NCBI GenBank assembly: GCA_946566685.1
Contig: CAMNXA010000001.1
Coordinates: 217,100 to 281,099, forward strand
Length of the DNA stretch: 64,000 nucleotides
Direction: 5' to 3'
Source of the DNA: an uncultured Lachnospiraceae bacterium
GTDB taxonomy: Bacteria; Bacillota; Clostridia; Lachnospirales; Lachnospiraceae
Made by a program: the position numbers and the translations under genes. Positions 52,483 to 62,303 of this stretch are shown here, one piece after another. The first letter of the stretch is position 1; each line of letters begins with the position of its first letter. The notes below the pieces were generated by a model. The model did not search any database. It was given only the letters and a program-made list of their open reading frames with translations, and was not told the origin of the DNA.

Positions 52483-52914
52483 TCAATCCCAATCTTCGTC
52501 CTTTTCTTCTTCCGCATCCTCTCTGGACGAGAGCATCCCCACCTGGTCTTTTCCTGACTGTACCAGTTCACTGGTCAGTTCCTCCCAGTCAGAACCCAGG
52601 TTACGGTTCATCAGCGTTTCCACCAACATGCCCAGATTTGTACCGTACACAACCCTGCAGCGCTCCTGTCCCATCGTAGCGGCCGCCATGGTATTAAAAG
52701 GGGAACCGCTTAACAGATCGCAGAAGATAAGAAGATGTTCTGCATTTTCAAATTGTCTGAGCACCTCCTGTGCCTTTGCTTCCAGTTCCGTCTTGGTTTC
52801 TCCATCCTGAAAATCAACCGCCTGAAAATCTTCCTGCTTTCCCAAAATCAGTTCGGCTGCACTGGCCAGTCCCGTGCCAAAATGGCCGTGTCCGATTACA
52901 ATAATTCCTGTCAT
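52483..52914 (-). CDS. PTS mannose-family EIIA component
   Basis: A 143-residue soluble EIIA domain with the phosphorylated His in VIGHGHFGTGLA (the second His of GHGH, residue 10) and the SGSPFN segment near residue 69. It takes phosphate from HPr and gives it to the EIIB at 54104. The C terminus ends with an acidic tail (EDAEEEKDEDWD). It follows the SIS gene by about 40 bases; the start follows GAGG. Confidence 0.9.
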   Translation of the reverse strand: MTGIIVIGHGHFGTGLASAAELILGKQEDFQAVDFQDGETKTELEAKAQEVLRQFENAEHLLIFCDLLSGSPFNTMAAATMGQERCRVVYGTNLGMLVETLMNRNLGSDWEELTSELVQSGKDQVGMLSSREDAEEEKDEDWD

Positions 52915-52955
52915 GTGTATATACCTCGTTCTTTCTACCGCTCAAACAGCCCGTT

Positions 52956-54041
52956 TTAGTCCGCGTAATGCGCCATCGGCTCCTCGAAGGGATTAATGTT
53001 GGTGTCGATGAATACCTGCCTGGCGCCCTTGGCAGCCAAAAACTGGAAAGGCACGGTGTACATCAGCGGTGCAAGATATTTATCCGCTTTGACGGAGAAT
53101 ACTATGTCACGCTCGTCCGGAGAGATCTCATCCTTACATGTGACAACATGGACACGGGGCGTATAGCGTTTGTAGACTTCGCGGAACTCCAGCATACGCT
53201 CAAACTCTGCCTCATCAGACCCGATCATCAGAAGGGTCTGGTTGTTGCGCAGCGCCATAGTCGGGCCGTGGGAATACTCTTCCAGTTCATACCCCAGAAC
53301 GGGAAGGCGCAGCATTTCACCGACTTTTAAAGTACCCTCCAGCATGGAGCCGAAGTCAATCCCATAACCCAGGATATAGATCCGATCACTGTTTACAATC
53401 GAAACTGCATTCCTGTCATACCAGGCCTCGCTCTCCTCGATGATGGTCTCAAACCGATCGATAAGCGCACTGGCATTCGCGAGCGCAGTATCGCTCTGTT
53501 CCTGTGTAAAAGCGCCAAGTTCTTTGGCCACCGCCACGGCCCACAGATATACGGTAAGTACGGAGACTGTATATCCTTTCGTCTCCGGAGGCGTCAGTTC
53601 ATCCCCCACCAGAAGGTGTGTCACGACCTCCACCTGCTTTGCGATCCTGCTCTCCAGATTCCCGGTCACTGCCAGTGTCAGATATCCCTGTTTCCTGGCG
53701 TACTCCATAAGTTCACAGGTGGATACGCTGGTACCGGACTGGCTGATACCCACATAGAGGATCTGGTCGTTTTTCAGGCTTCCTGTCCAGTCCGGTTTCT
53801 CATAATTCTTATAAACGGTAGGATACTGAGCGCTGGCGTCAATTCCGCAAAGATGTTTGAAATAATAAGCGGCGATGTGCGCCACATTATAGCTGGTACC
53901 GGAACCAAAGAAAAACACTTTTTTAATGTGGTGGTTTTGAAACACTTCCACAAAAGGCTTTACAAATACTTCCTGATTGTCGAAGGTGTATCGCAGCACC
54001 TCCGGCTGTGATTTGATATTTCCGAGAACGGTCTGTTGCAT
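52956..54041 (-). CDS. SIS-domain sugar isomerase/deglycase
   Basis: About 361 residues from MQQTVLGNI, preceded by AAAGGAG. It has two SIS domains: FFGSGTSYNVAH and GISQSGTSVST in the first, ILGYGIDFGS with ELEEYSHGP in the second, where the Glu/His are the usual catalytic residues. The protein resembles GlmS C-terminal-like enzymes such as the fructoselysine/glucoselysine 6-phosphate deglycases and AgaS. As it lies inside a mannose-family PTS operon, it should act on the imported phosphosugar. Amino sugar or Amadori compounds are the best guesses. Confidence 0.85.
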   Translation of the reverse strand: MQQTVLGNIKSQPEVLRYTFDNQEVFVKPFVEVFQNHHIKKVFFFGSGTSYNVAHIAAYYFKHLCGIDASAQYPTVYKNYEKPDWTGSLKNDQILYVGISQSGTSVSTCELMEYARKQGYLTLAVTGNLESRIAKQVEVVTHLLVGDELTPPETKGYTVSVLTVYLWAVAVAKELGAFTQEQSDTALANASALIDRFETIIEESEAWYDRNAVSIVNSDRIYILGYGIDFGSMLEGTLKVGEMLRLPVLGYELEEYSHGPTMALRNNQTLLMIGSDEAEFERMLEFREVYKRYTPRVHVVTCKDEISPDERDIVFSVKADKYLAPLMYTVPFQFLAAKGARQVFIDTNINPFEEPMAHYAD

Positions 54042-54103
54042 GATGAATGCTCCTTTCATTTCCTGTATGATAAATTTGCTATAAATACACTTTCTGCAAT
54101 TAA

Positions 54104-54586
54104 TTACATGCTCCGAAGAGTTTCGGTAATGTCCTTGCGCGGATCGTTGGGCGTATTTTGCAGATAAATCTTAACACCCCGCTCGATGAGTTTTACAAAA
54201 GCTTCCTTATCCTCCGGCGCAATGTACGTATTCCTTTCCAGCTGTACCGCCCCTTCTTTCGTTGCCATATTGCCGACTGTGATGCTCGGCACCTGATAAC
54301 CGTTCTCAGCCATGCCCAGCAGCGGGATTGGGCTGTTGCAGAGAATCATCACCCTGATGCCTTCATCGATTTTCCTGTTAAACTTATCGGCGGCCTTTTT
54401 TACATCAAAAATGGAGAGCTTACAGCGCTCAGGCATTCCAAATTTCAAGGCACTCTTTCTGGTCTCGTCACAGGCAATCTCATCATCCACTATGGCAATG
54501 CGTTCCAGGGAATACTGGGGAATCCAGTATCCGCACACCTGCCCGTGGATCAGCCTGTCGTCAATCCTTACATCCATAATAGCCAT
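54104..54586 (-). CDS. PTS mannose-family EIIB component
   Basis: A 160-residue EIIB with the phosphorylated His in DDRLIHGQV (His14) and VDDEIACDE further on. It passes phosphate from EIIA to the sugar crossing EIIC/EIID. It starts after AGGAGG and lies 51 bases downstream of EIID. Confidence 0.92.
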   Translation of the reverse strand: MAIMDVRIDDRLIHGQVCGYWIPQYSLERIAIVDDEIACDETRKSALKFGMPERCKLSIFDVKKAADKFNRKIDEGIRVMILCNSPIPLLGMAENGYQVPSITVGNMATKEGAVQLERNTYIAPEDKEAFVKLIERGVKIYLQNTPNDPRKDITETLRSM

Positions 54587-54637
54587 GCTATTTCCTCCTA
54601 TCTGTTCTGGTTCCTATGTTTCTCACAATAACTATTG

Positions 54638-55465
54638 TTACATAGCCACAACTCCCAAAATACCCAGAATAAAGCCCACAATGACAATACCGGCGATGAT
54701 ATATGTGACTTTCCATTTCTTCTTGACGCATGCAAAGATACCCATGGTGAAAGCGATCGGCAAAAGCTTGGGCATGATCTGATCCAGATAATCCTGGATT
54801 ATGATTTCGCTGCCCGAAATCGTAAACTGCAAAGGACAGGATATGCTCACCCACATGGCGATCATACAGCCGATGGACATGGCACCGATGATGCCCGCGC
54901 AGTGTGTAAAGAGCTGCATTTTACCTGTCGCCATCATGTCCGTCAGAAGGGCCGATCCTTTTTCATATCCCAGCTTTAACGTGATCCATCTGGTAACAAA
55001 GTTGGGAACGTTGAACACCAGAAGCAGGATAAAGGGTGCGAGTACATTTCCTTCCTGTGCAAAACCGATCGCCAGCGCGCAGGCCAGAATACGGAAGATA
55101 CCCCAGAAGAATGTATCACCGATACCGGACAGCGGTCCCATCAGGGAAACCTTGATGGCATTGATACTTGCAGGATCAAAATCCGGATCGTCATTCACAC
55201 TCTCCTCCATCGCTGTGGAGATACCCATAACGAAGGGGGATGGAGCCACGGTCATGTTAAAGGCTGCCATATGCCTGTGCATGGCCTCTTTCAGTTTCTC
55301 CGGTTTATCTTTATAAATTTTACGCAGCAGAGGCATTATGGCATAGAGAAACCCCAGTGCCTCCATACGTTCAAAGTTCATAGAACCCAGCAGAGTGAAA
55401 CTTCTCCAGAATACTCCGCGAAAATCTTTTTTGGTAAATCTAGATTCGGCTTTTACATCGGCCAT
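54638..55465 (-). CDS. PTS mannose-family EIID component
   Basis: A 275-residue membrane protein with the EIID pattern RSFTLLGSMNFERMEALGFLY at the start, VSLMGPLSGIGDTFFWG in the middle and three to four C-terminal helices. It forms the permease with EIIC. The start follows AAGGAGG. Confidence 0.92.
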   Translation of the reverse strand: MADVKAESRFTKKDFRGVFWRSFTLLGSMNFERMEALGFLYAIMPLLRKIYKDKPEKLKEAMHRHMAAFNMTVAPSPFVMGISTAMEESVNDDPDFDPASINAIKVSLMGPLSGIGDTFFWGIFRILACALAIGFAQEGNVLAPFILLLVFNVPNFVTRWITLKLGYEKGSALLTDMMATGKMQLFTHCAGIIGAMSIGCMIAMWVSISCPLQFTISGSEIIIQDYLDQIMPKLLPIAFTMGIFACVKKKWKVTYIIAGIVIVGFILGILGVVAM

Positions 55466-55567
55466 ATTGCTATTCCTCCTTTTCTATCGTGACGCCCATA
55501 TTGCGGGCCTGTGTTTGTCATCTCCTTGTAATCATGATCTTTGCCATGGATTGATCCACAATTCCGG

Positions 55568-56350
55568 CTAGTCCTCCCACTCATCGTCTGTACCTGCTGC
55601 CGCCACGGCAACGGGCCTGTCAGAACGCAGCATGAAGATAATAGCAGCTACTGCGACTGCCATAGCGCCGATGGCAACCATGGTCAGGTCGAAACCTACA
55701 TATGCAGCCGGAATAAAGCCAAGTATGAAATAAGGAATCAATCTCTTTTCCATGATGATGTTGAGCAGCAGTGCAAAACCAAGACAAGGAAGCAGAGCCG
55801 CTACACCGCCCAGTCCGGAATTCATCCAGGCAGGCATATTGCTTACGATTTTCTCCGTCACACCGTTTCCGAAATACATCACAAAGAATGTCGGCAAAAA
55901 GTATGCCAGGAAAGTACATATTCCGCAAAAATAATGGCAGCGGTTAATTCCCTTAAAATCTAACTGATCAATCTTCTTGTCTACCCGAAGCATGACCCCC
56001 GAGTAAGCCGACATGAGCAGGGTATTTAAGAACTGCATAATGACCGCTACCGGAACACCGAATAGAATGGCGGTCTCCGCACCCGTATTTGTGGTAATGG
56101 CGATGGCCGTACCAATGGTGCCGCCAATACCGATGTCCAACTGAGCCGTAGGGCCGATACCGACAGCGCCCATCCACATCAACTGTAACGCTGCACCGAT
56201 CATCAAGCCTGTTTTCACATCTCCCAGAATCAGACCCACCAGAAATCCTGTCACGATTGGCTCACGAAGCTTGCATTCGCCCAGCCAGTCGCCTTCACTT
56301 CTGCTGACAGCCGCAACCAGGGCTATTAGGATTGCCTGTACTACACTCAT
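55568..56350 (-). CDS. PTS mannose-family EIIC component
   Basis: A 260-residue membrane protein with the EIIC motifs EPIVTGFLVGLILGDVKTGLMIGA and GAVGIGPTAQLDIGIGG. It is the first gene of the operon EIIC-EIID-EIIB-SIS-EIIA-HAD-regulator. AAAGGAGG precedes the start. An inverted-repeat operator lies 44-64 bases upstream. Confidence 0.92.
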   Translation of the reverse strand: MSVVQAILIALVAAVSRSEGDWLGECKLREPIVTGFLVGLILGDVKTGLMIGAALQLMWMGAVGIGPTAQLDIGIGGTIGTAIAITTNTGAETAILFGVPVAVIMQFLNTLLMSAYSGVMLRVDKKIDQLDFKGINRCHYFCGICTFLAYFLPTFFVMYFGNGVTEKIVSNMPAWMNSGLGGVAALLPCLGFALLLNIIMEKRLIPYFILGFIPAAYVGFDLTMVAIGAMAVAVAAIIFMLRSDRPVAVAAAGTDDEWED

Positions 56351-56393
56351 ACTTCTTATTCCTCCTTTGCTTTGTGCTATTTTATTGGTATAT

Positions 56394-56414
56394 GTGGTAT
56401 AGTAAATATACCAC
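56394..56414. promoter_or_regulatory. GntR-type operator before the PTS operon
   Basis: Perfect palindrome GTGGTATA-GTAAA-TATACCAC, nested inside a second pair, TTGGTATA (56385-56392) and TATACCA (56426-56432). This fits binding of the GntR/UTRA regulator encoded at the end of the operon. The rest of 56433-56562 shows nothing I can assign. Confidence 0.7.
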
Positions 56415-56562
56415 TTTTAATTATTTATACCATTGTTAAGACAATATGGCAATAGATATCCCATAAAAAATATCCATTTTGTGCATTTTACCAAGGCGCT
56501 ATCTATTATTTTGTGCATTTTCACATTTTCAAATACATGACAGAAGATTAACAGAACCACAA

Positions 56563-56599
56563 CAGGGGCGGTACAGCCTTTTAAACTGTACCGCCCCTG
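56563..56599 (-). terminator. Strong hairpin terminator after the solute-binding protein gene
   Basis: Perfect 14-base arms (CAGGGGCGGTACAG and its complement) with a nine-base loop; a weak U-rich tail follows. It lies 11 bases after the frameshifted end of the gene at 56611 and about 97 bases after the stop in the present frame. Confidence 0.75.
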
Positions 56600-56610
56600 C
56601 GGTTTGCTTA

Positions 56611-58015
56611 TTATGATTTCTCAAATTGGTCTACATTATTCCCCAGAATACCGATGACTCTCTCCTCCAGGTACTGCTGCACCACTCCTGCCTCATCATC
56701 TTGCCAACGCTTCCTCCTGCAACCGGTCAAACTCAGCCATACACTCCTCCACCGTAGCGCCGTTTAACAGGTCTCTCACGATCAGACAGGTATTTCCCCA
56801 CTGCTCCACATTCATACTCGCATTTGCGCCAAGCACATATACATTTTGCTGGATCCTGTCATTCAACGGTTTCAGCGCCGGAATACACTCCACTTCCACA
56901 TTTTTAGATGGTGAAATTACCCGGTTCGTCTCCGCATATACCTGCAATGCCTCATCGGAAAGCATAACATCCATAACTTCCAGCGCATCTTCCCCATGCT
57001 CCGCATTGATACCCACACCAAAACCTGTCATGGGCATAACCGGCATCTGTCCGCGGCTGCTGGGAAATCCGATCACTATCATCTCAAAATCCGTCTTTCC
57101 GTAAGCAGTCTCCGTATTTGCCGCGCCCCAATAGGCCATAACGATGGGGGTTTTCTGCGCCAGAAAATCCGCTCCTTCTCCCTCGATTGCTTCACTCACA
57201 TAAGCCTTCTCGGCGTCCACATACCCCTTGTCGAACATCTCCTGCAAGAATTCGAATCCCGGACGCATATAATCACTGTATTTGGTCTCACCACTGTTGA
57301 GTGCCGCTATTTCTGCCTCTGTATTTCCGCCATTATATAAATCCGCATAAGCCTGCGCCAGGACAAAAGTCTCCAGCCACCATCTGTTGGCGCCCACCGG
57401 CGTTTCGATTCCATTCTCCTTGAACACTCTGCAACATTCCAAAAACTCTTCCGGTGTCTCCGGCAGTTCCAGGCCATACTGATCAAACATATTTTTATTA
57501 ATAAACAGACCGTAAGCCACGACCTCCTGCGGTATGGCAACCAGTTTGCCGTCTACCATATTGGCTGCCTTCACCACATCCCTTAAATTCTTAGCACAAT
57601 CCAGATCTGAAAGGTCTTTCAGCCTGCCTTCTTCCGCCAGGGTACGAATGGTATCCGGATTCAGCAGATAAATATCATCCATATCGTTACGCGCCCGCTC
57701 AAGTGTCACATCATCATAGGTCTTATCCTGATAATCCTCTGCCGTGTATGTCACATACCCTACGCGCAGACCGAGTTTTTCTTCGGCCATCAGGATTGTC
57801 TTATCTGCCGCACTCCTGGCGACATTCTCCACGTTCGCCTCCGTTTTCTCCATTGGGCTGAATAAATTCACAACCCTTTCATCATTCTTCTCCACAACGA
57901 TCAACTCGGTATCCGATCCGCCTTTTACTCCACATGCCGCCATGGTAAAAACCGCTATCCCGGCGATGCACATTATTCCTAATCTTTTAATATTGCATTG
58001 ATTCAATAAATTCAT
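56611..58015 (-). CDS. Extracellular solute-binding lipoprotein with probable 3' frameshift
   Basis: A family 1-type solute-binding protein. Signal peptide with lipobox MAAC; the mature part has ANRWWLETFVLAQAYADLYNG and PMTGFGVGINAEHGEDALEVMDVMLSD. The start at 58015 follows GGAAGGGAG. The present frame stops at 56696 (439 residues), but the next frame continues at once with QDDEAGVVQQYLEERV and reads 27 more codons to a stop at 56611, just before the terminator. One missing or extra base near 56700 explains this. No ABC permease genes are adjacent; instead a hybrid kinase lies directly upstream, so it may serve as a sensor subunit. Confidence 0.8.
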
Positions 58016-58047
58016 ACTCCCTTCCACTTTCTATTACTTGTTCCGTC

Positions 58048-60627
58048 TTACTGTTCTTTGCGAGTATACTGTCTGATTATCTGTCGCAGCAGTTCTATAT
58101 CGATCGGTTTCGCAAGATGAACATTCATTCCCGCATTCAGAGCATCTTTTTCATCCTCCGCAAAGGCGTTCGCCGTCATGGCAATGATCGGAATCTCCCG
58201 CGCATCCCCGCGCTCCAATGCCCTGATTGCTCTTGTGGCATCATATCCATTCATGACTGGCATCTGAACATCCATGAGAATAGCATCAAACTCTCCTTCC
58301 TGCGAGGCCGCAAACCTTTCTACTGCCAGCTGCCCATTTTCAACAATCTCACATCCTGCATTCTCCAATAACAGGATCTCCCGTAATATTTCCGCATTGA
58401 TCTCATTGTCTTCCGCCGCAAGGAAATGCAAACCTTCCAGGTGATTGCCCTCCCTGGTTTCCGATTCCTCAGTCGATGGCGCCCCCGCCTGCATCTCTCT
58501 TATCTTATCCTTAAATGCCGATGCAAAGAACGGTCTAAAGAGAATCCCTGTATTCTCTATCTGCAAAACTTCCTCTGTTCCTTCTTCATCATGCTCTGCC
58601 ATAAGCAGAATTGGCTTCATACCTCCTGCTTCCTGTCGGATTTTACTTACCGCCTCCGCACAGCCTGCATCCGCTATATTTCCCCGCAGCAAAATCACCT
58701 GACAACTATCCTCCCCATCACTGCACTTATGCAAAAGGGACAATACTTCCTCCATACTATGCGCTAAGGACGACTCTACCCCCACATCTTTCATGAGAAT
58801 CTGAATATTCTCGCACTCCTCCGTGTCCGCATCAGCCACCAGGATTCGTGAAATACCTTTTTCTGTCCAGAACTGCCGATCCGCCTGCCCCTCCGGTATC
58901 CGAAATTCCAATTCAACCCTGAACAGGCTTCCCTGATTCACTTCACTGAAAACCTCAATCGTTCCGCCCATGAGCTCTATGATGTTTTTCATGATTGCCA
59001 TTCCCAGCCCTGTGCCCTGCACTTTATTCGTTGTACTGTTTTCCGCCCGCGTAAACGCATCAAAAATTGTCTCCAGATACTCCTTTGTCATACCGTATCC
59101 ATTATCCTGCACTTCAATCCTGATACGCTCATACTGGCTGGAACGCTGCTTTAACCCAATAATGCGCAACCAGATATTTCCTCCCGTCTGTGTATACTTT
59201 ACCGCATTGGACAGGAGATTGATCAGAACCTGATTGACTCGTGTCTCATCCCCCATCAGACATTCATGTTTAATCCCCGTCACTTCGAGCTGGAATTTCT
59301 GCTCTCTCCCCTCCGCCATGGGACGGATGATCGCATCCACAGAAGATACCAGATCATTTAAGGTAAATTCCTCCACATTCAGGACAACCTTGCCGCTCTC
59401 AATTTTAGACACATCAAGAATATCATTGATCAGACTCAGCAGATGCTGTCCTGATGCCATAATCTTCTTCGTATATTCCCGCACTTTATCCGGATTCTCT
59501 GCGTCTTTGGCCAATAGGGTTGTAAAGCCCAAAACCGCATTCATCGGCGTGCGGATATCATGAGACATGTTAGAAAGAAACATCGTTTTTGAGTTGCTTG
59601 CGATCTGTGCCGCCTGCAGGGCTTCCGCCAGCCTGCGGTTGCTGATCTCTCTCTCCGCTTCCCGCTCTTTTCTTATCTTACTCTGCTGTCTTTGATTAAA
59701 ATAATATAAAATACAACACAGAAGAAACGCTATCAACATAACTGCAACAACAATAAAAATATGTTGGTTTACAGCCCGGCCTTCCTGCTGTATCGCTTCT
59801 AACGGTACATAACCGATCAAATACAGGGTCCCATCATTCACAGACCACATATAGTTCAGGGAATTCTTATTCCTGATATCATGATAAAACATGATATTCT
59901 GATTCTCTCTTAAGCACACCTCCACCTGCTCCCGCAGACCCTCTTCCTGAATGTCATTTGCACGGTAATAATCCGTCAGATTCAAATGGCCCGCACTCCG
60001 TTCGCCCATCCCCTTGGGCTTTAACACAAACCGCTCTGTTTCCTTATCCATAATATAAAGCATGGCCTTATTATTATAAAAACCTTCGGGCAGAGATTTA
60101 TCAAAAGAATCATAAATATACTCTACATAAAGCGTTGCGATTTCTCGGTCATCTTTTACAACAGGACATTTGATACAGTAAGCCCAGGTTCCCATATAAT
60201 TCAAATAGGATTGCGATACCGGTAATCCATCGATCGTACCACCCGCAGAAAAGTCCAGTTCCTCCTCCGTAAATACTTCCCCGGTGCTGGCTATTCCCTC
60301 TGTCTCCCCTGCCCGTATCAGAGCAATCTTCACCATCGTCTCGCTTTTTGTGTAACTGCGGACATACTCCTCCGGCTCCTCCATTGCTGCCACTCCCTGA
60401 GCCATCAGCCGCTGATACTCCGCTTCCTTATTCAACATGGCTTCCAGCGTACACTCTATCAGATTAAGACTCTCATTCAGATTCTGCGTTGCCGAATCCG
60501 CCATCTCCTTGGTGATCCTGCGCGATAGAGAGAATACAATAATCCCAAAAAAGAAAAAGACCAAAATAATAGAAACAAGCAATGAAATTCCTCTATCTTT
60601 CTTACCTTCATCATGCTTCTTTCCCAT
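58048..60627 (-). CDS. Hybrid sensor histidine kinase
   Basis: About 859 residues from MGKKHDEGKK, chosen because GGAG lies seven bases upstream. Membrane helices near residues 14-34 and 285-310 enclose a large extracellular sensor. The kinase has SNMSHDIRTPMNAVLG (His near residue 356), LINLLSNAVKYTQTGG and GTGLGMAIMKN. A first receiver is degenerate: ILVADADTEE and VILLRGN lack the phosphorylated Asp. The second is intact (LAAEDNEINAE, ILMDVQMPVMNG). It precedes the solute-binding lipoprotein by 32 bases; the two may sense the same ligand. No response regulator is adjacent. Confidence 0.88.
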   Translation of the reverse strand: MGKKHDEGKKDRGISLLVSIILVFFFFGIIVFSLSRRITKEMADSATQNLNESLNLIECTLEAMLNKEAEYQRLMAQGVAAMEEPEEYVRSYTKSETMVKIALIRAGETEGIASTGEVFTEEELDFSAGGTIDGLPVSQSYLNYMGTWAYCIKCPVVKDDREIATLYVEYIYDSFDKSLPEGFYNNKAMLYIMDKETERFVLKPKGMGERSAGHLNLTDYYRANDIQEEGLREQVEVCLRENQNIMFYHDIRNKNSLNYMWSVNDGTLYLIGYVPLEAIQQEGRAVNQHIFIVVAVMLIAFLLCCILYYFNQRQQSKIRKEREAEREISNRRLAEALQAAQIASNSKTMFLSNMSHDIRTPMNAVLGFTTLLAKDAENPDKVREYTKKIMASGQHLLSLINDILDVSKIESGKVVLNVEEFTLNDLVSSVDAIIRPMAEGREQKFQLEVTGIKHECLMGDETRVNQVLINLLSNAVKYTQTGGNIWLRIIGLKQRSSQYERIRIEVQDNGYGMTKEYLETIFDAFTRAENSTTNKVQGTGLGMAIMKNIIELMGGTIEVFSEVNQGSLFRVELEFRIPEGQADRQFWTEKGISRILVADADTEECENIQILMKDVGVESSLAHSMEEVLSLLHKCSDGEDSCQVILLRGNIADAGCAEAVSKIRQEAGGMKPILLMAEHDEEGTEEVLQIENTGILFRPFFASAFKDKIREMQAGAPSTEESETREGNHLEGLHFLAAEDNEINAEILREILLLENAGCEIVENGQLAVERFAASQEGEFDAILMDVQMPVMNGYDATRAIRALERGDAREIPIIAMTANAFAEDEKDALNAGMNVHLAKPIDIELLRQIIRQYTRKEQ

Positions 60628-60847
60628 TTTGGATCTCCGTTTCGTTCTTATAACCAACTGATTCCGTATTCCTCTGCATCGAATCAGCTTCTTGCCCTTA
60701 TAATATTTTCTTCTATATTATATTCCCTTTTTTACATAAAGTCAGTACGCTAAATAATATTTTGATATTCTGCACATAAAAAGGGTGGGAGAACCGATTA
60801 TATTTATCACTGTTCTCCAGCACTCCTCTTATATTTTCTATGTATCT

Positions 60848-61957
60848 TTACAAATAACTCTCCACAATCTCCTGCATCTGCGACCATTTGTCCTCCATGT
60901 CTTTCACCATGGCAAACTGTGTGCGGCAGCGATCCAGATTGTGTTCCGGACGATGAATCTTGTAGTAATGATCCCCTTCCAGATAATCTGTCAAAAACCG
61001 GATTCCACATTCCAGCGTCATCAGCTTTGCACCCATAGGAAGCATCCTGATCTCTTTCTCTGTCAATGAGCCTTCGCAGCCTTCAATAAACCCTTTGGTA
61101 TACAGTGAAAACAATTCCAGGTCACAGGATATTTTGGACAGGTCTTTTTCGTCCTCTTCCCCTGTATTCGCCCCGAACCGAATGGAATCCCCATAATCGT
61201 ACAGGGCAGAACCCGGCATGACTGTATCCAGATCTATAACACAAATGCCCTTACCTGTTTCATGATCCAGCATAATATTATTGAGTTTCGTATCATTATG
61301 GCTGACCCGCAGCGGAATCTCACCGGATGCCAGCATATCGCAAAGTATGTGACAATCCTCCTCACGTTCCATCACAAACCGAATCTCAGCTTCCACCTCA
61401 GCCACACGATGCATCAAATCAGCTTCCACCGCCTCTTTGAACTTTTCCAAACGGTCAATGGTATTATGAAAATTCGGGATTGTTTCATGCAGGCTCTCCG
61501 CCGGATAATCCTCCAAAAGCTTTTGGAAATGGCCAAAGGCTACAGCGCTTTCATAAAAATCTTCCGGACGTTTCACCACATCAAAGCTGTCCGCACCTTC
61601 CACAAACAGATATACCCTCCAGAATGTACCATCCCCTTCCTTCCAATAAGAACCGCCTCCCCGAAGCGGGATAACATTCAGCGCCTCCCTTTCAGGATCC
61701 CCGCCGTTTTCCCTGATCTTTTTTTGGAGAAAGCTTGTTACTCCCATAACATTCTCCATCAGACCATCGGGATCCTTAAACACCTCATGATTCATTCTCT
61801 GCAAAATATATTTACGCACCCTCTCCGGCGCCACCCGGCAAGTCAGAAGAAAAGTATCATTGATATGTCCATTACCATGAGCATCAATGCTTTCCAGTTC
61901 TCCCTCAATCTCAAATTGTTCTGCAATCCTTATTAATTCCGACTTCTCTTTACCCAT
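60848..61957 (-). CDS. nahK: N-acetylhexosamine 1-kinase (NahK-like)
   Basis: A 369-residue protein of the aminoglycoside phosphotransferase fold that matches bifidobacterial NahK along most of its length: GHINDTFLL near residue 31, the catalytic loop VSHNDTKLNNIML, the metal-binding VIDLDTVMPGSALYDYGDSIRFG, and LECGIRFLTDYLEGD. NahK phosphorylates GlcNAc and GalNAc at the anomeric position with ATP in use of lacto-N-biose and galacto-N-biose from milk and mucin glycans. The start follows GGGAGG. The companion phosphorylase and epimerase genes are not in the window. Confidence 0.88.
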   Translation of the reverse strand: MGKEKSELIRIAEQFEIEGELESIDAHGNGHINDTFLLTCRVAPERVRKYILQRMNHEVFKDPDGLMENVMGVTSFLQKKIRENGGDPEREALNVIPLRGGGSYWKEGDGTFWRVYLFVEGADSFDVVKRPEDFYESAVAFGHFQKLLEDYPAESLHETIPNFHNTIDRLEKFKEAVEADLMHRVAEVEAEIRFVMEREEDCHILCDMLASGEIPLRVSHNDTKLNNIMLDHETGKGICVIDLDTVMPGSALYDYGDSIRFGANTGEEDEKDLSKISCDLELFSLYTKGFIEGCEGSLTEKEIRMLPMGAKLMTLECGIRFLTDYLEGDHYYKIHRPEHNLDRCRTQFAMVKDMEDKWSQMQEIVESYL

Positions 61958-62119
61958 TCAGGCACCTCCCAGCCTTTCCTACCACATGTTACACCCCGCG
62001 CTGCCAACCGGCTACCGGCATCCCGGCCATAATCGCCAAAGCACAGATTCCGGTCAGTATTTTTTCAAATTATAACATAATAATTGTGAAAAATGAATAT
62101 GTCTGAAAAACAAAAAGAA

Positions 62120-62143
62120 CCCGTAAACATATATGCTTACGGG
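62120..62143 (-). terminator. Terminator after the tRNA remnant
   Basis: CCCGTAA and TTACGGG pair around a CATATATG core, followed on the minus strand by TTCTTTTTGTTTTTC. The 160 bases between this and the nahK start hold nothing I recognise. Confidence 0.8.
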
Positions 62144-62150
62144 CTATACA

Positions 62151-62220
62151 ACTCCCCGAGTAGGGCTCGAACCTACAACCCCGCGGTTTACAGCCGCGTG
62201 CTCTACCAACGGGTGCACTC
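62151..62220 (-). pseudogene. tRNA remnant with GTA anticodon
   Basis: About two thirds of a tRNA. The anticodon arm is CGCGG-CTGTAAA-CCGCG, the T arm GTAGG-TTCGAGC-CCTAC and the 3' acceptor strand CTCGGGGAGT. The D arm (GTGC/GCAC around GTTGGTAGA) is present, but no complementary 5' acceptor strand is found. The variable loop is short (five bases), unlike bacterial tRNA-Tyr, which has a long arm. It is probably a decayed tRNA or a recombination scar at a tRNA target site. Confidence 0.55.
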
Positions 62221-62303
62221 ATACACCGAATACTCTTTTATCTCAATTATTGCTATGCCTCTTAAAATCCAACGGCTTCAATAGCATTCTTCATCCTAGG
62301 AGA

